The notes under the pieces were generated by a model, which made no database searches, had not been told where the DNA came from, and worked only from the letters and a program-made list of their open reading frames with translations. A stretch of 21,410 nt of DNA. Origin: an uncultured Clostridia bacterium (GTDB lineage: Bacteria; Bacillota; Clostridia; Oscillospirales; CAG-272). The DNA is taken from the NCBI GenBank assembly GCA_945936265.1, contig CAMETB010000008.1, positions 1 through 21,410 on the forward strand, read 5' to 3'. The translations under genes and the position numbers were made by a program. This document shows, piece by piece, positions 15,534 through 21,410 of the stretch; the stretch's first letter is position 1, and each line of letters opens with the position of its first letter.

Positions 15534-15547
15534 TTAACAATCACAGC

Positions 15548-15590
15548 AAAGGCGCTATGAACTTTTTTCATTGCGCCTTTTTTGTTTTCT
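15548..15590 (+). terminator. terminator-like hairpin in the gltB leader (possible attenuator)
   Basis: AAAGGCGC pairs with GCGCCTTT (15548-15555 with 15573-15580), extended by ATGA/TCAT across a T-T mismatch, and is followed by TTTGTTTT. It lies between the promoter and the gltB ribosome site, so most transcripts would stop here unless something prevents folding. Confidence 0.6.
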
Positions 15591-15601
15591 CGGAGGGAAA
15601 T

Positions 15602-18600
15602 ATGAAAAGACTTCAAAAAGGACTTTATGATTCCGCATATGAACACGATGCCTGCGGTATCGGTGCGGTCGTGTCGATAAACGGAGAAAAGAGCCATAAG
15701 GTCGTTGACGACGCACTTAAAATAGTAGAAAAGCTCGAACACCGCGCCGGCAAGGACGCAAGTGGAGAAACCGGTGACGGAGTCGGAATAATGATACAGG
15801 TTCCTCATGCTTTTTTTGCAAGTATAACCAAGGAAATGAACTTTTCGATAGGAAAAGAGAGAGAGTATGGCGTCGGAATGTTCTTTTTCTCGTCTGACAC
15901 ATTAAAGAGAAATCAGGCGAAGAAGATGTTTGAGGTTATCGTCGAAAAAGAAGGACTTAAATTTCTCGGCTGGCGCAAGGTGCCGACTGTTCCGTCCGTT
16001 CTCGGCAACAAGGCAAGGGACTGTATGCCCTCTGTTTACCAATGCTTTATAAAAAGACCGATAAACGTAAAAGACGATCTCGAATTTGACAGGCGCCTCT
16101 ACATAGCGCGCAGAGAATTTGAACACAGCGACGACGATACGTACGTCGTATCTTTGTCGTGCCGTACGATAGTTTATAAGGGAATGTTCTTTGTAGGGCA
16201 GCTTCGTAAATTCTACCCAGACCTTCAGAGTGAGGATTGCAAAAGTGCAATTGCCCTTGTTCACTCACGCTTTTCAACCAATACCAATCCGAGTTGGGAG
16301 AGGGCGCATCCGAACAGATTTATCCTTCATAACGGTGAGATAAACACCATAAGAGGCAACGTTGACAGGATGCTTGCAAGGGAGGAAACCATGTACTCTA
16401 CGGTTATATCCTCCGCAGATATGGATAAAATTCTTCCGGTTGTAGATACAAGCGGTTCCGACTCCGCCATGCTTGATAACACCATAGAATTTCTCGTTAT
16501 GAACGGTGTTGAACTTCCGCTTGCCATGATGATGGTTATTCCCGAGCCATGGCGTAACGACAAGCAGATGGACACAAAAAAGAGAGATCTTTACGAGTAT
16601 TATTCGACAATGATGGAGCCGTGGGACGGCCCTGCATCCATACTTTTCTCCGATGGTGATGTCGTCGGCGCGACACTTGACCGTAACGGGCTTCGCCCGT
16701 CAAGATACTATGTTACGAGCGACGGATATCTTATACTTTCCTCAGAGGTAGGGGTTCTCGATATAGATGACACGAAAATAGTACAGAAATCGCGTCTGAA
16801 ACCGGGTAAAATGCTCCTTGTGGATACCAAAAAGAAAAGAATTATCTCCGACGAGGAATTAAAGAGCACATACGCTTCAAGAAAGCCTTACGGCGAGTGG
16901 CTCGACAGATACCTTGTAAGGCTTTCGTCTCTTAAAATACCGAACCACAAAGGAGAGAGATACACGCAGAAAGAGCGTGACAGAATGTATAAAGCGTTCG
17001 GCTATTCTTATGAAGAGATAAAGACATCAATTCTTCCAATGGCATTAAACGGAGCAGAACCAACCTCAGCCATGGGAGTTGATATTCCTCTTGCGGTACT
17101 TTCCGATAAGCACCAGCCACTGTTTAACTACTTCAAACAGATATTTGCACAGGTAACAAATCCTCCGATAGACGCAATAAGAGAGGAAATAGTAACCGAT
17201 ACGACTGTCTATCTCGGCAGCGACGGAAATCTGCTTGACGATAAGCCTGAGAACTGCAATGTCATAGCGATAAGAAATCCTATTCTCACGAACATCGATA
17301 TTATGAAAATAAAATCGATAAACAAGCCCGGGTTTAAGGTTGAAACAATATCGCTTCTTTACTATAACAGCACACCGCTTGAAAAAGCACTTGATCAGCT
17401 TTTCGTAAAGTGTGACAGAGCGTACAAAAACGGCGCCAATATAATAATTTTGTCCGACAGGGGAGTTGACGAAAACCATGTTGCCATACCGTCGCTTCTT
17501 GCTGTATCCGCGGTTGAGCAACACCTTATAAGGACAAAAAAGAGGACTGCAGTGTCGATAATTCTCGAAAGTGCTGAGCCGAGGGATGTCCATCATTTTG
17601 CAACATTGCTCGGTTTCGGAGCGAGAGCCATAAACCCATATCTTGCACATGAGTGTATAGGGGAACTTATCGAATGCGAACTTCTCGATAAAGATGAAAA
17701 AGTGGCGATAGACGATTACAATTCCGCAATACTTCACGGAATTGTAAAAATAGCCTCCAAAATGGGCATATCCACCCTTCAGTCATACCAGTCCGCACAG
17801 ATATTTGAAATCGTGGGTATCAAAAAGAGCGTAGTCGATAAATACTTTACGAACACCGTCAGCAGAGTCGAGGGGATAGGACTTGAAGAGATAGATGAGG
17901 GGGTAAAATTCAGACACTCCCACGCCTTTGATCCGCTTGGGCTCGGTGTAGATACTACCGTTGACAGCAACGGAGAGCATAAACTTCGCAGCGGTTGTGA
18001 CAAGGACGACCATATGTATAATCCCTATACCATACTGACGCTCCAGAGAGCAACGCAGACGGGAGATTATGAAAAATTCAAGGAATACAGCGCTCTTGTC
18101 GATGACGAAAACGTGCCGCATACGTTGAGAGGACTTCTTACCTTTGACTTTGACAAAGTCACGCCTATACCGATAGACGAGGTTGAGAGCGCTTCCGAGA
18201 TAGTAAAGAGATTCAAAACGGGCGCAATGTCCTACGGCTCTATATCGCAGGAGGCGCACGAGTGTCTTGCTCTGGCTATGAATAAAATCGGCGGTAAATC
18301 AAACTCCGGAGAAGGCGGAGAACTGCCCGAAAGGCTTGCATCGGAGCGTTGTTCCGCAATAAAGCAGGTTGCATCCGGGCGTTTTGGAGTTACGAGTGAA
18401 TATCTTAACAGCGCAAAGGAAATACAGATAAAGATGGCACAGGGCGCAAAGCCCGGCGAGGGCGGACATTTGCCGGGTAAAAAGGTATACCCGTGGATAG
18501 CAAAGACGAGGTATTCCACCCCGGGAGTGTCGCTTATTTCGCCTCCGCCGCATCACGATATATACTCAATAGAGGACCTTGCGCAACTTATTTACGATCT

Positions 18601-20125
18601 CAAAAACGCAAACCGTGACGCAAGAATATCCGTAAAACTCGTATCCGAAGCGGGTGTCGGAACGATAGCCGCAGGCGTAGCAAAGGCGGGCGCGCAGGTT
18701 GTCCTTATTTCCGGTTCCGACGGAGGGACCGGCGCCGCACCTAAAAGTTCAATACATAATGCGGGGCTGCCTTGGGAACTCGGAGTTGCTGAGGCGCACC
18801 AGACGCTTATACAAAACGGCTTGCGCTCAAGAGTTATAATAGAAACCGACGGCAAACTCATGACGGGGCGTGACGTTGCGATAGCCGCAATGCTCGGTGC
18901 AGAGGAGTTTGGTTTTGCAACCGCGCCGCTTGTCACCATGGGCTGTATGATGATGCGTGTATGCAATCTCGATACATGTCCGTTTGGCATAGCGACGCAA
19001 AACCCCGAACTCCGCGCAAGATTCAGGGGCAAACCCGAATATGTTGCCAATTTCATGATGTTCGTTGCCGAGGAACTCCGTGAGATAATGGCTAAACTCG
19101 GCATTCGCAAGGTTGACGACCTCGTCGGAAGAAGTGACCTGCTCAAAGTTATGAAAAATAAGTCACTTCCGAGGGCAAACAAGATAGACATGTCGTCAAT
19201 AATAAATAATCCTTACGGCAACGTAAACAGCCATTTTGACCCGAACAATACTTATGACTTCAAACTTGAAAATACCCTTGACGAAAAAGTGCTCCTTACC
19301 AAGCTTCAAAAAGGACTTGAAAGCGGCAAGGGCGGCAAAGTCAGCGTCGATATCACGAGCACCGACAGGACATTCGGAACGATACTTGGCTCTGAGATAA
19401 CCAAGAGGTACAAGAATACCCTTAAAGAAGACACATTTGTCGTAAACTGTAAGGGCGGCGCAGGGCAGTCATACGGCGCATTTATTCCGGCAGGTCTTAC
19501 CCTGAAAGTCGAGGGTGACGCAAACGACTACTTCGGCAAGGGGCTCTCGGGCGGTAAACTTGCTATATATCCGCCGAAAGACTCGGTATTCAAGCCCGAA
19601 GAAAACGTTATCATAGGAAACGTGGCGCTTTACGGAGCAACAAGCGGTTATGCATATGTAAACGGAGTAGCAGGCGAGCGCTTCTGCGTAAGAAACTCGG
19701 GCGCTTGTGCCGTATGTGAAGGTGTCGGCAACCACGGCTGCGAATATATGACGGGCGGCGTTGTTCTTATTCTCGGCAAAGTGGGCAAAAACTTTGCGGC
19801 AGGAATGAGCGGAGGAATAGCCTATGTCCTTGACGAAAACCATGATCTTTATATGAACGTGAATAAGGAAATGGTAAATATAGAAAACATCACGGAAAAG
19901 TACGAAATTGCGCAGATAAACGAACTTTTAACCAAGCATTATAAAGAAACGGGCTCGCCTCTTGCAAAGAGGATTCTTGACGATTTCGACAACAAGGTAT
20001 TTTCCTTTAAAAAGATAGTGCCGGTAGATTACAGCAGAATGCTTGCATCCATATCGGCAATGGAGGAAAAGGGAATGAGCCGCGAAGAAGCTGAAATAGA
20101 AGCGTTTTACACAAATGTAAGATAA
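15602..20125 (+). CDS. gltB: glutamate synthase, large (alpha) subunit
   Basis: Forms glutamate from glutamine and 2-oxoglutarate with GltD. Started at ATG 15602 (GGAGGG six bases upstream) it has 1507 residues, the normal size; an ATG at 15557 lies inside the leader hairpin. The N-terminal glutaminase domain opens with YDSAYEHDACGIGAVVS, where C18 should become the nucleophile after removal of a 17-residue propeptide, followed by LEHRAGKDASGETGDG. The FMN-binding synthase domain includes SGEGGELPERLAS and GSDGGTGAAPKSS. The 3Fe-4S cysteines are C1115, C1121 and C1126 in the segment ending NLDTCPFGIATQ. The C-terminal beta-helix domain has GGAGQSYGAF and repeated GGxG-type turns. gltD follows after 13 nt. 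Confidence 0.97.
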   Translation: MKRLQKGLYDSAYEHDACGIGAVVSINGEKSHKVVDDALKIVEKLEHRAGKDASGETGDGVGIMIQVPHAFFASITKEMNFSIGKEREYGVGMFFFSSDTLKRNQAKKMFEVIVEKEGLKFLGWRKVPTVPSVLGNKARDCMPSVYQCFIKRPINVKDDLEFDRRLYIARREFEHSDDDTYVVSLSCRTIVYKGMFFVGQLRKFYPDLQSEDCKSAIALVHSRFSTNTNPSWERAHPNRFILHNGEINTIRGNVDRMLAREETMYSTVISSADMDKILPVVDTSGSDSAMLDNTIEFLVMNGVELPLAMMMVIPEPWRNDKQMDTKKRDLYEYYSTMMEPWDGPASILFSDGDVVGATLDRNGLRPSRYYVTSDGYLILSSEVGVLDIDDTKIVQKSRLKPGKMLLVDTKKKRIISDEELKSTYASRKPYGEWLDRYLVRLSSLKIPNHKGERYTQKERDRMYKAFGYSYEEIKTSILPMALNGAEPTSAMGVDIPLAVLSDKHQPLFNYFKQIFAQVTNPPIDAIREEIVTDTTVYLGSDGNLLDDKPENCNVIAIRNPILTNIDIMKIKSINKPGFKVETISLLYYNSTPLEKALDQLFVKCDRAYKNGANIIILSDRGVDENHVAIPSLLAVSAVEQHLIRTKKRTAVSIILESAEPRDVHHFATLLGFGARAINPYLAHECIGELIECELLDKDEKVAIDDYNSAILHGIVKIASKMGISTLQSYQSAQIFEIVGIKKSVVDKYFTNTVSRVEGIGLEEIDEGVKFRHSHAFDPLGLGVDTTVDSNGEHKLRSGCDKDDHMYNPYTILTLQRATQTGDYEKFKEYSALVDDENVPHTLRGLLTFDFDKVTPIPIDEVESASEIVKRFKTGAMSYGSISQEAHECLALAMNKIGGKSNSGEGGELPERLASERCSAIKQVASGRFGVTSEYLNSAKEIQIKMAQGAKPGEGGHLPGKKVYPWIAKTRYSTPGVSLISPPPHHDIYSIEDLAQLIYDLKNANRDARISVKLVSEAGVGTIAAGVAKAGAQVVLISGSDGGTGAAPKSSIHNAGLPWELGVAEAHQTLIQNGLRSRVIIETDGKLMTGRDVAIAAMLGAEEFGFATAPLVTMGCMMMRVCNLDTCPFGIATQNPELRARFRGKPEYVANFMMFVAEELREIMAKLGIRKVDDLVGRSDLLKVMKNKSLPRANKIDMSSIINNPYGNVNSHFDPNNTYDFKLENTLDEKVLLTKLQKGLESGKGGKVSVDITSTDRTFGTILGSEITKRYKNTLKEDTFVVNCKGGAGQSYGAFIPAGLTLKVEGDANDYFGKGLSGGKLAIYPPKDSVFKPEENVIIGNVALYGATSGYAYVNGVAGERFCVRNSGACAVCEGVGNHGCEYMTGGVVLILGKVGKNFAAGMSGGIAYVLDENHDLYMNVNKEMVNIENITEKYEIAQINELLTKHYKETGSPLAKRILDDFDNKVFSFKKIVPVDYSRMLASISAMEEKGMSREEAEIEAFYTNVR

Positions 20126-20138
20126 GGAGGCAGAAAAG

Positions 20139-21410
20139 ATGGGAAAACCGACCGGATTTCTCGAATACCAAAGACAGCAGAATACATCTGTTGATCCTTT
20201 GGAGAGAATAAAAAATTTTAATGAATTTCATATACCTCTGCCTTCCGACGAGAGAAAAAAACAGGGCGCGAGATGTATGAACTGTGGCGTTCCGTTTTGT
20301 CAATCGGGAATGGTATTAAACGGCATGAAAACGGGTTGCCCGCTCCATAACCTTATACCCGAGTGGAATCACGAGATATATACCTCAAATTATAAGCACG
20401 CGCTCTCAAGGCTACTCAAGACGAGCAATTTTCCCGAATTTACGGGAAGGGTATGTCCCGCACTGTGCGAGTGCGCTTGTATGTGCGGTCTTGACGGTGA
20501 AAGCCTTACAATAAAGGACAACGAACTTTTCATAATTGAAAACGCCTTTGCAAACGGCTATATGAAACCGAGGGAAATTGAGGTAAGGAGCGATAAAAAA
20601 ATAGCCGTTATCGGCTCAGGACCCGCAGGGCTTGCGGTAGCCGATATGCTTAACTACCGCGGGCATAATGTGACCGTGTTCGAGCGTGAGGACAGAGCAG
20701 GCGGACTCCTTATGTACGGGATACCGAATATGAAACTTGAAAAGAGCATAGTTGACCGCCGTATAGATTTAATGAAAGCGGAAGGCGTAAAATTCGTAAC
20801 CGACGCCGATATGGCGGACAAGGAAAAAGCCGAAAAACTCATAAACGAATACGATGCTGTCGTGCTTTGCACGGGAGCCAAAAATCCGAGAGCGGTATTT
20901 TCGCCCGATATAATGGCAAAGGACGGAATGTATTATGCGGTAGATTTTCTCACCGAAAATACAAAAAGTCTGCTTAATTCAAATTTTACGGACAAAAAAT
21001 ATCCGGATGTAAAGGGCAAGGACATAGTGATAATAGGCGGCGGCGATACGGGTAACGACTGTGTGGGAACCTGTGTTCGTCACGGTGCGAAGAGCATTAT
21101 TCAACTTGAAATGATGCCCAAGCCGCCCATCACAAGAAGCGAGAACAACCCGTGGCCCGAATACCCGAAAGTCCTTAAAACAGATTACGGTCAGGAGGAG
21201 GCAATAGCCGTTTACGGCAAAGACCCGAGGGAGTATCGGAAAATGGCAACCGACGTCACTTTCGATAAGGACGGCAAGCTCATCTCCGTAACCGTTTGCG
21301 ACGTAGCGTTCGAGGGCAGACGCCCCGTCCCCGTAGAATCAACCAGGAAAGAGATAAAAGCGGACGTAATAATCGTCGCCGCAGGATTTCTCGCATCGGA
21401 AAAGAATGTT
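20139..21410 (+). CDS. gltD: glutamate synthase, small (beta) subunit, cut by the window edge
   Basis: Delivers electrons from NAD(P)H through FAD and iron-sulfur centres to GltB. 424 codons are present from ATG 20139 (AAGGAGG upstream); the family is about 490 long, so some 65 residues lie beyond the right edge. The N-terminal cysteine sets are visible: CMNCGVPFC and later GCPLHN, and GRVCPALCECACMCG for the 4Fe-4S clusters. The FAD site is IAVIGSGPAGLAVADML and the NAD(P)H site is IVIIGGGDTGNDCVGTC. ADVIIVAAGFLASE near the edge is the usual second FAD contact. It is co-transcribed with gltB. Confidence 0.96.
   Translation, partial: MGKPTGFLEYQRQQNTSVDPLERIKNFNEFHIPLPSDERKKQGARCMNCGVPFCQSGMVLNGMKTGCPLHNLIPEWNHEIYTSNYKHALSRLLKTSNFPEFTGRVCPALCECACMCGLDGESLTIKDNELFIIENAFANGYMKPREIEVRSDKKIAVIGSGPAGLAVADMLNYRGHNVTVFEREDRAGGLLMYGIPNMKLEKSIVDRRIDLMKAEGVKFVTDADMADKEKAEKLINEYDAVVLCTGAKNPRAVFSPDIMAKDGMYYAVDFLTENTKSLLNSNFTDKKYPDVKGKDIVIIGGGDTGNDCVGTCVRHGAKSIIQLEMMPKPPITRSENNPWPEYPKVLKTDYGQEEAIAVYGKDPREYRKMATDVTFDKDGKLISVTVCDVAFEGRRPVPVESTRKEIKADVIIVAAGFLASEKNV

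Noticed and set aside
15541..15601. Glutamine-sensing riboswitch before gltB
   Set aside because: The leader is only about 60 nt with a single terminator-like hairpin and shows no conserved aptamer core that I recognise.
1..21410. CRISPR arrays, tRNA or rRNA genes
   Set aside because: No regularly spaced direct repeats, cloverleaf-like segments with T-loop signatures, or rRNA sequences were seen by eye on either strand.

Overview
The window reads as chromosomal DNA of a low-to-moderate-GC Gram-positive bacterium, most likely an uncultured Clostridia member. Pointers are the T-box leader on thrS, strong sigma-A type promoters, AGGAGG-like ribosome sites, the paired M16 proteins of the YmfF/YmfH type next to folD, and Clostridia-style gltBD. 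The taxon is inferred from gene style only.

Layout, left to right: the possible 3' tail of an off-window gene with a terminator (1-141); an SPFH/prohibitin-like membrane protein (227-1324) convergent with a NahK-like sugar kinase (1381-2466, minus); a short operon of two M16 peptidase-family proteins and folD (2597-6028), in which the second M16 gene carries a one-base frameshift in an A run; a TetR-type regulator (minus) divergent from an acyl-CoA synthetase (6086-8534).

From about 8584 to 12740 the sequence changes character. It is more AT-rich and prefers TTA for Leu and ATT for Ile, whereas the flanks favour CTT/CTC and ATA. The island opens with the gutted remnant of an IS481-like element: a 75-codon transposase fragment between near-complete inverted ends. 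It then carries a tight four-gene operon: a small N-formylglutamate-amidohydrolase-like metallohydrolase, a soluble protein with a C-terminal membrane hairpin (split by a one-base frameshift), and two tandem paralogous RimK-like ATP-grasp ligases. The remnant carries a good promoter aimed into the operon. This pairing of a presumed amide-bond hydrolase with two amide ligases is the best candidate for an uncharacterised system here; substrate and product cannot be read from sequence.

After the island come thrS (12902-14665, minus, without the usual TGS domain) with its promoter and T-box leader, a small four-helix membrane protein (15063-15485), and glutamate synthase gltB (15602-20125) followed by gltD (20139 to the right edge, truncated by the window). 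gltB is preceded by a promoter and a terminator-like hairpin placed in its own short leader, suggesting transcriptional attenuation.

Together the flanks are housekeeping (one-carbon metabolism, translation, nitrogen assimilation, fatty-acid activation) and the centre is an acquired accessory module. The two single-base lesions are both in A homopolymers, so assembly error is as likely as real mutation.
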